From Haliclona indistincta (lineage: Eukaryota; Porifera; Demospongiae; Haplosclerida; Chalinidae), in the NCBI GenBank assembly GCA_964017065.1, contig OZ024788.1, positions 13,689,030-13,753,029 on the forward strand: DNA of 64,000 bases, in the 5' to 3' direction. This document shows, piece by piece, positions 47,076 through 57,243 of the stretch; position 1 is the stretch's first letter; every line of letters begins with the position of its first letter. Made by a program: the position numbers and the translations under genes. Under the pieces are notes generated by a model. That model had not been told where the DNA came from. It searched no databases and was given only the letters and a program-made list of their open reading frames with translations.

Positions 47076-47845
47076 CTTTCATCGTCTCCACCTCTGTCTT
47101 CCTCACTCTCTCCAGTGTCTCTGCTAGTTTGCTGGTATACTCATCCTGAGGAGGTGTGGTCACAACGTAGTAGGTGCTACATGTACGTATTAGAGATTAC
47201 CTTCAGCTCAGCTATCTTGAACTCCATATTCTCTTTCAGCTCAGCCATCTCTCTCTTGTGCTCCTCCTTCATCTTCCTCATCTCTCTTTCATGTCGTTCT
47301 CTCTCAGTCACTAGTCTGGTATCCATTGCTGTCAGTCTAGTCTCCATCTTAATCATTTCTCTCTCATGGTGTACCTCCATTTTCTTCATAAATCTCTCTA
47401 GTTTAACATCCATTGGTCGCTGTGGGCACTCGTCACGTTGATGTTCATCCATCAGTCTGCGAGAGAGGTGAGCACCACACTGGTAGCTGCACTCCACCAC
47501 TGCCCACCTACACTCCTCTCTCTCATGAGGGACCACATGGCGTAGCTCACCTACCCACTGGCAACCATCATTCTTCTTCGAACAACGAACTTTCAATTCT
47601 AACACTTTCCTCTGGAAACTCCTGTCCAGCATCGTGTTGAACTCCTGTTTACACAGCGGGCATGGCTGACCGGCAGCCTTCACTCGACCAATGCACGGTT
47701 CACAGAACTTTGCACCGCAGCAGCTGACGAGGTGAGGGTCCCGGAACGGGAGGAGGCATACGGGACAGGAGAGAGTGTCTGGAATAGAGTCCACGAACTC
47801 ATTCTCGTATCCAGCGACTGGAAGAGGAGCACAAGATTCAGCCAT
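47076..47845 (-). CDS. TRAF-like RING/zinc-finger/coiled-coil gene, copy E (no MATH)
   Basis: Exons 1 and 2 are fused in one uninterrupted frame (47,845-47,201). The intron found in copies A-D after DQRK is missing and the junction reads RSFQRKVLELKVRCSKKNDG. The RING is as in the other copies. Zinc fingers and a distinct coiled coil (MKEEHKREMAELKENMEF) follow. Exon 3 is 47,145-47,076, with a GT donor after it. No MATH exon is found downstream, so the gene is truncated or its last exon lies elsewhere. It is the most diverged copy and lies outside the array. Confidence 0.75.
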
Positions 47846-47879
47846 GATATGAGAACTTGAAGGTATTAAACTCAGCCCT

Positions 47880-48252
47880 TAAGTTGGCGCTTCACCGGAA
47901 AAAGCGATAGAGGGTTCACGGTCATCCAGCTCCAGAATACGGCAGGAAGTGATATAGTTGTCGTCCGCCCAGCTCCAAGATAGGGCAGGAAATGCTACTA
48001 TGAATAAAGAATAAGGCGAGCTCTATATAGGGTTGTCCGTCCCAGGTCCAGAATACGGCATAGTTAGGTGGCTTAGCAAAATTGTGGGGACGAAGCGGAT
48101 AAAAGCACTAAACTTTCAGGATATTATCTTATGCCTTATGAAGTAGTTTTAAGATGGGAGCCAACAGATCTTTTCTATTTTATCAGAGAAATTAATAGTA
48201 GAAGTTTGACCACAATTAATGAATATTCATCGAAAATGTAAGTGAATACAAT
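47880..48252. repeat. Three short imperfect repeats and spacer
   Basis: CCAGCTCCAGAATACGGCAG near 47,927 is repeated in modified form near 47,970 and 48,036 (spacing 45-65 bp). The rest is unremarkable AT-rich DNA. Confidence 0.5.
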
Positions 48253-48295
48253 GGCAGATCACCCGCTTCACATAATTTCTCCAGGATATATACTG

Positions 48296-48447
48296 CAGTG
48301 CTATCAACTCTCACGCAACTTGCGTGAGACTCACGCATTCAAGCTTTAAATTTTCCGTATAACAGCCAAAAATCTCCGTATAACAGCTGATATTTCCGTA
48401 AACTACGAAATCTCACGCATTTGAGCTACATTTGGTTGAGGTCTCTG
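48296..48447. mobile_element. 152 bp MITE in left arm of the foldback
   Basis: It starts CAGTGCTATCAACTCTCACG and ends ...GGTCTCTG (CAGTG/CAGAG termini, hAT-like). It is flanked by ATACTG on both sides. The right arm has a single ATACTG here, so this inserted after the arms arose. It explains exactly the 158 bp offset between arms. Confidence 0.85.
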
Positions 48448-49880
48448 ATACTGACACGTGAGCTTCGTATGATCAGTCAATATCCTGGTAATATATTGCT
48501 ACTATACCGTAAACATCGATGACAAATAGTCAAATACTAGTAAAATTGAAGTACTAGCTCGCTAGCTGGTTCATGGAGATCTAGATCGTCGCATTGGTGG
48601 CCCGTCAGAGGGAGCCTAGGGACTGGTATTAGAGACCAAGACCAGGAATACCGTTGCACGATGGTGGTAGAGACAAGAGCTGCAGCTAGGTAATCGTAAC
48701 TACTGAGGATCAAGACGAGTCGGTCAGCCAAGAGTAGGTATATATTATAATACAGCACTAGATCAGACGGTACTGGATCATGAGCAGGCTGTAGTGATCT
48801 CTATAATCTACATGCCTACAATAATTGTATTGACACATGATGGCTCTATAGCCGCATATCTTTGTGAACATGTAATTAACAATGGTAGCTGTACGTACCA
48901 TTGATCGACTTTTTGAACTATTACCAGCTTCTTGCTCTGCTGCATGCAATGTAGACATGCATTGCGGTGCTTCAAACTCACATGCTGTAGCACTGTATAG
49001 TAATGTGTATAGGAAACCCAGCATGCAACACTCTAATTGAGTTCATTTCTACTTGAGTATGATTGAGCATTATACGTCAGTGCATTATTGTGAACTAGGC
49101 ATCTTGTGGTAAAATGCATTATGTGGTTTATAATTGTAAGAGAGATTTGCTTTAGGCTATGCATCTGTGCGTTATATTGTAATGAAGCTCATGCTTAAGG
49201 CCATGTACATGCATGCCACACTGGTGTTCGAATTATACCTGATTTACCAGATTCTGTTTTCTCTAAGGTTGACCTGGGTAGTGAGTGCTACATAAAATCA
49301 TGTTGGTAGGTGTATTAGGGTTGTAGTATGGCACACCGTTTGTATGATCATAAATAACGTAGACGTAAGGCAGCGCAGCCGCGGGCTTGTAGGTGTTACC
49401 GATGTGGGCGTGGTCTATACACCATCGACCATGCATGTGTAGTGCAGGTATGTTTCTTCTGCCAGTAACGGGTCACCCAGTCCCCGTCATTGTCTCTGTG
49501 TCACTTTGTGTATAGTGTGAGTCATGGTACCACCTCTGTTCGCTAGGCTATAGCAGTGTCCGTTGATCACCTAGTGGCAGCTAGTAGCTTGCTGTCAATG
49601 CCTAAGTGACTAGGTCTGTAATAGTGTAATTAACCTGTGACTCTGTCAGTTATGCTCTGCTAGCCTATACATGTGTGTCTGTATATGATTATGTGTCTGC
49701 TTATTTGCCAGAACACACCTATTGCATCATATACACCCAATCTCTTACATTACCTCAGATGTGCTAGCGAGTCAATCATTCAATAATACAATGCACGGGT
49801 TGCTATGGTGGTGATGACAGTCTCAATAATTATAGTAAGACATGATTTCTATGCACCTTGTATCATGTTTTGTGTGTCTC

Positions 49881-50068
49881 TATACAGCGGTTTTATTACT
49901 GTATACAGCGGTTTGTGTCTGTATACAGCGGTTTTATTACATCTTGCACGCGTAGAGCGTAAATCGTGTTCAATCTGAATCACGCAATATAATAAACCTT
50001 CCAAATATGGCACGGATCACACTTTACGCTTTTGTGGGTGTTGCAAGGACTAATAAAACCGCTGTATC
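49881..50068. mobile_element. Small MITE with TACAGCGGTTTTATTA ends
   Basis: ATACAGCGGTTTTATTA at the left, repeated twice more in direct orientation, faces TAATAAAACCGCTGTAT at the right. It is present only in the left arm of the 5.0 kb foldback. Confidence 0.75.
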
Positions 50069-50269
50069 ACCCACACTATACTCTGTTCACTTGTCCAGTA
50101 ACTTATTGACTCTATCACTCACCAAGTGTTCTTTAATGCTCTGTCACATACTCGGTGATTACTACTCCCATCACACACTGTAATATCGATGTACCTTGTA
50201 AAGAGTTGACAATGTATTAGTTTGTCACGCATTCAACATTTTTTGCATGGTGGACATACGTGTTATATA

Positions 50270-50382
50270 GTTGTCATGATTTCATTTCACTTCGAAAAGC
50301 GTGAGTACGTGGATGGTTGTCGTGAGCATGACTAGCCACACACGCATGCTCACGCTATTCTAAGTGAGATGAAAATCAACTG
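50270..50382. repeat. Imperfect hairpin in foldback left arm
   Basis: GATTTCATTTCACTTCGAAA...GCGTGAG pairs imperfectly with CTCACGC...AAGTGAGATGAAAATC. Probably another small inverted-repeat insertion. Confidence 0.6.
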
Positions 50383-50689
50383 TAATGGTGTATTAGGAGA
50401 TAGGTCTACATAAAATGATTTTTCCTCTTTTCACAACACAGGAGCTGTCAGCAGATACTACCATCAGATGGGTGTGTGTTATGGCATGTAAAAGCTGCCA
50501 AGTGATCATTCAGACAACCATACTATGTTGCAACTGTACTGTCATTATTATGTTTGAATATTGACAACTTGTTCATCTGTTTAATGACAAGAAAGCAGAA
50601 AATTGTTTCAGTTAATAAAATACACAAATTGTGGGCATGGTACTACTGCAGAGTGATCTTTCTCTAAAGCTATGGTCTCTTAGTGCTCG

Positions 50690-51140
50690 CCGGTGCGTTC
50701 GTAGGTGCACTATGAGAGTAAGTATTTCACTGCTGTTGCCAGCCTGATGCCACTGCAGAGAGATATTTCTGTAAAACTAGGGTCATAGAGCTTGCCTGTA
50801 CATTCTACAGTCTTAGGTGCACTATGAGAGTATGTATTTCACTGCTATTGCGAACCTGATGCCACTGCAGAGAAAGATTCCACTAAAACTAGGGTCTAGA
50901 GCTCGCCTGTACCTTCTACAGTCGTAGGTGCACTATGAGAGTAAGTATTTCTCTGCTGTTGCCAGCCAGATGCCACTGCAGAGAGATATTTCTAGGGTCT
51001 AGAGCTTGCCTGTACCTTCTACAGTCGTATAGGTGCACTATGAGAGTATGTATTTCTCTGCTGTTGCCAGCCAGATGCCACTGCAGAGAAAGATTCCACT
51101 AATTTCTACTGCAGTCGTAGACTAGGCCAGGCTATGAAAG
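50690..51140. repeat. Central tandem repeats of the foldback
   Basis: GGTGCACTATGAGAGTA recurs at about 50,703, 50,816, 50,930 and 51,032 (102-115 bp apart), each followed by GATGCCACTGCAGAGA-type sequence. A degenerate inverted counterpart lies at 51,150-51,290. The axis of symmetry is near 51,145. Confidence 0.85.
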
Positions 51141-51574
51141 TAAGGATCAGTAAGTCCTTTCATTGGCAAGCTCTAGACCCTACAGAGCTAGTCTTGTCTC
51201 TCTGCAGTAGTGTCACTGTGTCAGGCTAGCAATAGCAGTGAGTTGCTACTCTCACAGCACATTTATACCTATAATGGACCCTATAGTGATGTCTCAGAGT
51301 AGCAATCAGTGAAATAGCATTCTCACTGACCTGCAAGCTATTTACAATAGTAGTACCATGTCCATATTTTTATAACCATTATAATTTTTGTGACTGAAAC
51401 ACAATGATGAACAAGTTGTCAATTATATCACAGTGCAATTGCAACACAGTATGGTTGTCTTTATGATCACTTGTCGGCTTTACATGTCATAGTACACACC
51501 CATCTGATGGTAGTATCTCCTGTGAGGAAAAAAAAGAATTAGTACTAGTTAAAGCACCATATGCATGATGGGCG

Positions 51575-51669
51575 TACAATTGCACAAGGGGCGTGTCGAG
51601 AGGCAAATAGAGCATTAGCCTAAGGTGAGTGTTCTATTTGTCATCGAGACATGTCCCTTGTGCAATTAC
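51575..51669. mobile_element. 95 bp hairpin MITE in foldback right arm
   Basis: ACAATTGCACAAGGGGCGTG faces CATGTCCCTTGTGCAATT across about 50 bp. It has no counterpart in the left arm. Confidence 0.7.
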
Positions 51670-53548
51670 AGTGGTTTTCGCAATAGTAAAGTGTAGACCA
51701 TTATAGCCTCACTTCATATACTATAATGCGAAGGCATTGTTACACGATGAAGGATGATCAACAATGGACGCTCTACGTTTTACTATTATAAGCAGTAGGA
51801 AACCTATTTTATACACCGTAGAGCACGAGACGCGGTGCTTTAACTGGTTTAAAGTATGACCCAGCTGAAACTAGCACATCTGAGTGATTGATGCGATAGG
51901 TGTATGGAGAGGAAATAAGCATAATTATAACTCTTATTGTAATCGGCATGTTGTGTTCTGGCAAATAAGCAGACACATAATCATTATTATACAGACACAC
52001 ATGTATAAGCTAGCAGAGCATAACTGACAGAGTCACAGGTTAATTACACTATTACAGACCTAGTCACACAGGCATTGACAGCAAGCTACTAGCTGCCACT
52101 AGGTGATCAACGGACACTGCTATAGCCTAGCGAACAGAGGTGATACCATGCTGTGACTCACACTATACACAAAGTGACACAGAGACAATGACGGGGACTG
52201 GGTGACCCGTTACTGGCAGAAGAAACATACCTGCACTACACATGCATGGTCGATGGTGTATAGACCACGCCCACATCGGTAACACCTACAAGCCCGCGGC
52301 TGCGCTGCCTTACGTCTACGTTATTTATGATCATACAAACGGTGTGCCATACTACAACCCTAATACACCTACCAACATGATTTTAAGTAGCACTCACTAC
52401 CCAGGTCAACCTTAGAGAAAACAGAATCCGGTAAATCAGGTATAATTCGAACACCAGTGTGGCATGCATGTACATGGCCTTAAGCATGAGCTTCATTACA
52501 ATATAACGCACAGATGCATAGCCTAAAGCAAATCTCTCTTACAATTATAAACCACATAATGCATTTTACCACAAGATGCCTAGTTCACAATAATGCACTG
52601 ACGTATAATGCTCAATCATACTCAAGTAGAAATGAACTCAATTAGAGTGTTGCATGCTGGGTTTCCTATACACATTACTATACAGTGCTACAGCATGTGA
52701 GTTTGAAGCACCGCAATGCATGTCTACATTGCATGCAGCAGAGCAAGAAGCTGGTAATAGTTCAAAAAGTCGATCAATGGTACGTACAGCTACCATTGTT
52801 AATTACATGTTCACAAAGATATGCGGCTATAGAGCCATCATGTGTCAATACAATTATTGTAGGCATGTAGATTATAGAGATCACTACAGCCTGCTCATGA
52901 TCCAGTACCGTCTGATCTAGTGCTGTATTATAATATATACCTACTCTTGGCTGACCGACTCGTCTTGATCCTCAGTAGTTACGATTACCTAGCTGCAGCT
53001 CTTGTCTCTACCACCATCGTGCAACGGTATTCCTGGTCTTGGTCTCTAATACCAGTCCCTAGGCTCCCTCTGACGGGCCACCAATGCGACGATCTAGATC
53101 TCCATGAACCAGCTAGCGAGCTAGTACTTCAATTTTACTAGTATTTGACTATTTGTCATCGATGTTTACGGTATAGTAGCAATATATTACCAGGATATTG
53201 ACTGATCATACGAAGCTCACGTGTCAGTATATATCCTGGAGAAATTATGTGAAGCGGGTGGGCAGATTTTCATAACGTATAATTGGAATTAGAATAAATT
53301 CGGCTGTAGGGGCATGGGCGTTATTTAGAATCATTTCCCAATCATTGCTGTGTAGTTCAGGCCGGTTCAGGCTAGATTCCGCGATCTTCTCTTCTGTCTG
53401 ATAGATAGAATCGTTTGTCCTACAACTTTCTTACGTTGGGAAATAGGAAGGTCATTAGTTAGGTCTCTGGAAAAGAAGAAACTTTCCATCCAGAAGCTAG
53501 AAATAAGGCGTCAGCGGTAACTGCTTGTTCGCGCTTGAAATATAATAT

Positions 53549-53700
53549 TATATTTTCTCTCGTTTGACGTAGGAATTAGATAGAAAATATGCTCCCGGAC
53601 ACTGCATGACTGGTCACGTGCTGGTGTAGGGGGTATTTATGGACCCACGTGGTAAGAGTTATTCACTCTAGGCCTGTGCAGCTGTGCTAAGCACTGAAGT
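53549..53700 (+). repeat. A1 repeat of the Ngaro-type element
   Basis: Identical to A2 at 58,427-58,578. It lies directly upstream of the gag-pol ORF and probably contains the promoter (GGGGGTATTTATGGACC is a possible TATA-like region). This is inference. Confidence 0.9.
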
Positions 53701-53742
53701 GACAAATTATTCAGCTGTGTCATTCCTACTGAAAACAAAAAG

Positions 53743-56619
53743 ATGACCGATTCGGAGGGAACAAGCCACGATCATTCGGAAAAGGATCCCATCTCGGCTG
53801 ACAACTTCAGCAAACTGATGGATGCGATCCAAGCATCTAAGACGCAACTTGATCTCAAGCTAGCGAGGTTCAAGGAAGAGTTGATCGAGAGCCAGGAGAA
53901 GGCCGCCACTTCGGCGGTCAGAAAAGTACGACAGGAGCCTTACTCCTTCAAGAAGAAAAGCCACCAGGAGCAATTTCGCTTGAATGAAAAAATTGACGAA
54001 GCTCTACTCGAAGCCGAAACAGGACTAGGAGCGACAGGACCTACGACTACATCAGCCGTGAAGAAGGCGCAAGAAGCCATTGCGGAAGGTAGAAAGCTGA
54101 TCGCAGAGAGACAGAAGCTAATAAAAATAGCGGATCGCTCAGACCTGGGATGGGCGGTAGTTGCCGAATACACGGCGGACGAGCTAGCAGTGGATAGTGA
54201 CGACGAGAAGCGGCTGGAGAAAGCTGAGAGAGCAGCTGAGAGGAAGGCAGCAAAGCGAAAGAAGACAGTCCCGGAGCGTCGTCCCAAGCCGTACACGATG
54301 AGACCACAGCAAGTGCAGCCTCTGCCTGTTACGCCAACGTCAGCGCTTATGACACCAGTGCAGAGACGTCCACCACCAGTTACACCACTGCCTCAGAGGC
54401 AGGTTGGTCCTTGTTTTGCTTGTGGCCAGCTGGGACACCTAAGGAGCTACTGTCCAAAGACTGCAGCTGGTAGTGGGAGCACCACGAAGAGCTGGTATCC
54501 TTCCGTAGATGTTGACAGTTGTGGTGTGAGTGGTGAAGAGCACTATGTCAGTGAGTTGCATGTGTCAATGGTTGGAATGCATTCCAAATGTGTTATTGAA
54601 TCTACGCCTTGTGAGGCAGATGTTAGTGTATTTGAGCCTGTGTGTGGTGATGATGCTGAAGTAGATGTTGGTGTGTTTGAGCCTGTGTGTGGTGACTATG
54701 TGGACTATTTTCCCGAGGTACCTGACTTGGAGTGTTGTGTAAAGGGTAAACTAAAGGAAAATATTGAATTTTGGAAGAACGAGCTGAAAGCTCCTGAAGC
54801 TGTACTGAATGTAATTGAGCATGGTTATGTGCTACCGTTGAAATCCATGCCCGACTCTCATGCATTAAAGAACCAGTCATCAGCTGAAGTGCATGCTGAT
54901 TTTGTTCAGGATAGCATAGAGGAGTTGCTGTCTGCCAAGTGTGTCAAGCAGTTGAGTGATAAACCATACATTTGTAGTCCACTGTCTGTAGTTCAAAACA
55001 GTATTGGAAAGAAAAGATTGGTAATCAACTTGAGGTATTTAAACAGACACTTGTGGAAACAGAGATTTAAGTACGAAGACTTGCGAACAGCAATGCTGCT
55101 ATTTAAGCAAGGTGACTACATGTTTTCGTTTGATTTGAAGTCAGGTTATCACCATGTGGATATCGCAGATATCCATCATACATATTTGGGGTTTGAATGG
55201 CGTGGGTCATATTATGCATTTACTGTTCTGCCATTTGGGTTGTCCACAGCTTGTTACATATTCACAAAGATGCTGCGACCTTTGGTTCGTTATTGGCGTG
55301 CGAAAGGAATTAGAATTACGCTGTATTTAGATGATGGACTAGCAGTAGCTACCGGTAAACAACAAGCGGCTGAAGCCAGCCAGTTCGTCAAAACCACGTT
55401 AGCAAAGGCAGGCTTTGTTAGTCACCCAAAGAAATCACAGTGGGAACCAGTCGAAAGATTAAATTGGCTAGGTTTTGTTATTGACATGTCTGTGGGTCAG
55501 ATAGAAGTACCGGAGGAGAAGTTAGTGGTTCTCAGAGAACTCACACATAAGGTGCTACGCATGCATGAGATCCCAGCGAGACTCTTGGCAAGCATAGTTG
55601 GAAAAATAATATCATTAAGTTTAGCTATAGGAGCTGTTAGTCGATTTATGACACGTAGTCTGTATGCTGTGTTAGAATCTAGAGTTGCATGGTGTGATAA
55701 GCTTGTTTTATCAGCAGAAGCACACGCAGAACTTGAGTTTTGGGACAAATGCATCGCAGAATACAACGCTCAGCCAATTTGGTATTCACCATCAGCCGTT
55801 AGGGTAGTGTACTCGGATGCTAGCGACACGGGCTACGGTGGGTATGTTGTGGAGCATGGCCCATGTGTAGCGACAGGACAATGGTCAGCTGAAGAAGCAA
55901 AACAAAGCTCAACATGGCGTGAACTTGTAGCCGTACGAAATGTTTTACACTCAGTAATGACCAAGCTACGCAACATGCGTGTTCGTTGGTTCACTGACAA
56001 TCAAAACGTAGCTCGCATTCTGCGGGTAGGTAGTCGACGGGAGCACTTGCAAGCAATCGCACTCGATATATTTTTTCTGATAGTACATAACCAGATCCAG
56101 CTTGAGCCTGAATGGATACCGAGAGAACTTAATGAGCAAGCAGACTATCTAAGCCGTATTGTTGACTTTGATGACTGGCAGTTAAACCCCGAAATCTTCT
56201 CTGAGCTCGATGGCATCTGGGGCCCTCACACAGTAGATCGGTTTGCCAATAATGTTAACACACAGCTTGCACGCTTCAACAGTCGATATTGGAACCCTGG
56301 TTCTGAGGCTATCGATGCATTTACCGTAAACTGGGCCGGCGAGAACAATTGGCTATGTCCTCCAGTGATGCTAATTGGTAGAGTAATACGGCACGCCCAG
56401 GTGTGCAAAGCCGCAGGCACATTGGTAGTGCCAGTATGGCCTTCCGCACCCTTCTGGCCTATCTTGTGTCCAACAGGATCACAGTTCGCCGAGTTTGTAA
56501 GTGAAATTATAGAGCTGCCGCTCACAGAGGAATTGTTCTTGCCTAGTAGATCAGGAGCAGTGCTCTTTGGCGGTACGAGACCCAATACACCAGTATACGC
56601 TTTACGCTGTCAATTCTAG
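53743..56619 (+). CDS. Gag-RT-RNase H polyprotein of the Ngaro-type element
   Basis: A single 958-codon frame opening at the ATG of MTDSEGTSHD. Residues 1-190 are charged and helical (KIADRSDLGWAVVAEYTADE). A CCHC knuckle (CFACGQLGHLRSYC) is at 224-237. RT spans about 400-600: KKRLVINLRYLNRHLWKQRF, FSFDLKSGYHHVDI, LPFGLSTACYIFTKM, catalytic TLYLDDGLAV at about 525-534. RNase H spans about 685-820 (VVYSDASDTGYGGYV; WRELVAVRNVL; WFTDNQNVARIL; IPRELNEQADYLSR). A C-terminal domain follows (WGPHTVDRFANNVNTQLARF, VPVWPSAPFWPIL). No stop or frameshift. Gag and pol are fused here. It copies the element RNA in the cell. Confidence 0.95.
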   Translation: MTDSEGTSHDHSEKDPISADNFSKLMDAIQASKTQLDLKLARFKEELIESQEKAATSAVRKVRQEPYSFKKKSHQEQFRLNEKIDEALLEAETGLGATGPTTTSAVKKAQEAIAEGRKLIAERQKLIKIADRSDLGWAVVAEYTADELAVDSDDEKRLEKAERAAERKAAKRKKTVPERRPKPYTMRPQQVQPLPVTPTSALMTPVQRRPPPVTPLPQRQVGPCFACGQLGHLRSYCPKTAAGSGSTTKSWYPSVDVDSCGVSGEEHYVSELHVSMVGMHSKCVIESTPCEADVSVFEPVCGDDAEVDVGVFEPVCGDYVDYFPEVPDLECCVKGKLKENIEFWKNELKAPEAVLNVIEHGYVLPLKSMPDSHALKNQSSAEVHADFVQDSIEELLSAKCVKQLSDKPYICSPLSVVQNSIGKKRLVINLRYLNRHLWKQRFKYEDLRTAMLLFKQGDYMFSFDLKSGYHHVDIADIHHTYLGFEWRGSYYAFTVLPFGLSTACYIFTKMLRPLVRYWRAKGIRITLYLDDGLAVATGKQQAAEASQFVKTTLAKAGFVSHPKKSQWEPVERLNWLGFVIDMSVGQIEVPEEKLVVLRELTHKVLRMHEIPARLLASIVGKIISLSLAIGAVSRFMTRSLYAVLESRVAWCDKLVLSAEAHAELEFWDKCIAEYNAQPIWYSPSAVRVVYSDASDTGYGGYVVEHGPCVATGQWSAEEAKQSSTWRELVAVRNVLHSVMTKLRNMRVRWFTDNQNVARILRVGSRREHLQAIALDIFFLIVHNQIQLEPEWIPRELNEQADYLSRIVDFDDWQLNPEIFSELDGIWGPHTVDRFANNVNTQLARFNSRYWNPGSEAIDAFTVNWAGENNWLCPPVMLIGRVIRHAQVCKAAGTLVVPVWPSAPFWPILCPTGSQFAEFVSEIIELPLTEELFLPSRSGAVLFGGTRPNTPVYALRCQF

Positions 56620-56717
56620 TACATAGTTTTTGAATTTTCCTAAAATTAATAATGTCAATGTTTTGGAGTTGTTGATGACGTAGAGAGTTACGTAGGTGCT
56701 GTGTATCTGAGTTATGG

Positions 56718-56800
56718 CTGTTGTGGTGTGATGTTGTGTTGGATGTTGTGGTGTTATGGATGTTGTGGTGTTATGGATGTTGTGGTGTGGTGGATGTTGT
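56718..56800. repeat. GTTGTGGTGTTATGGAT minisatellite
   Basis: Three to four imperfect units of about 20 bp lie between the two main ORFs of the Ngaro-type element. Confidence 0.7.
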
Positions 56801-56846
56801 GTTGTTGCACTGTGCAAATGTCCAGTTTTTGTTGCTTTACTCAGCG

Positions 56847-57155
56847 ATGAGTTGTGTGTGTTGTGGTGAGCCCCGCAGATATGGGCATGGAATCACATGT
56901 GCGTGTAGGCACAAGGTTGCTCTGCCAGGGTATAGCAGAGGGTCCAGACCCAGTGTCGGTCACTGGTCGTGGCGTGAGGACGTCCATGGTGTGATGTGGC
57001 ATGGAATGCCTTTAGTTGTGGACCAGAGGTGTCTACAGTGTACACTCAGATTGAGTACTTGGAAGCTGTTGAGGCTGTGCCGAATGTGTAGCCACTGTGG
57101 CGTGTTGGGTGTCACCCTGATGGTCGCCGAGAGGCCACTCATCGTGACCCAGTGA
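56847..57155 (+). CDS. Cys-rich small ORF between pol and recombinase
   Basis: The frame of 102 codons begins MSCVCCGEPRRYGHGITCAC and later has RCLQC and LCRMCSHCGV, several CxxC-type pairs suggesting zinc binding. I do not recognise it. It is in the sense orientation within an otherwise intact element, so it could be a third element-encoded protein or an exon of the recombinase ORF. Confidence 0.4.
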   Translation: MSCVCCGEPRRYGHGITCACRHKVALPGYSRGSRPSVGHWSWREDVHGVMWHGMPLVVDQRCLQCTLRLSTWKLLRLCRMCSHCGVLGVTLMVAERPLIVTQ

Positions 57156-57243
57156 CTCATTGTAATGTGTTGAGTGAGATGTGGTTATTATGTGGTATGT
57201 ATTTGCTACAAAATGTATGTGTTGTGCGCTGGTTGCTTAATAG

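Larger units (their letters stand above)
48260..53260. mobile_element. 5.0 kb foldback element with 7 bp TSD
   Basis: The ends CACCCGCTTCACATAATTTC are inverted and flanked by GGCAGAT (48,253-48,259 and 53,261-53,267). The outer arms, 48,260-49,717 and 51,950-53,260, are almost identical. Two frames of 73 and 88 codons are repeated exactly in both, which is arm symmetry and not a gene. Inner arms (50,440-50,640; 51,395-51,530) are more diverged. The centre holds tandem repeats. No transposase. The CACCCG terminus and 7 bp duplication match the 10.1 kb transposon, suggesting the same mobilising enzyme. Confidence 0.9.

Noticed and set aside
48537..49024. Two small genes duplicated at 52,654-53,141
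   Set aside because: The frames are identical only because the DNA arms are inverted copies. They show no recognisable domain, and similar frames occur antisense.
54623..54880. Antisense frames inside the Ngaro-type gag-pol gene
   Set aside because: They have no domains and are fully covered by the intact sense ORF.
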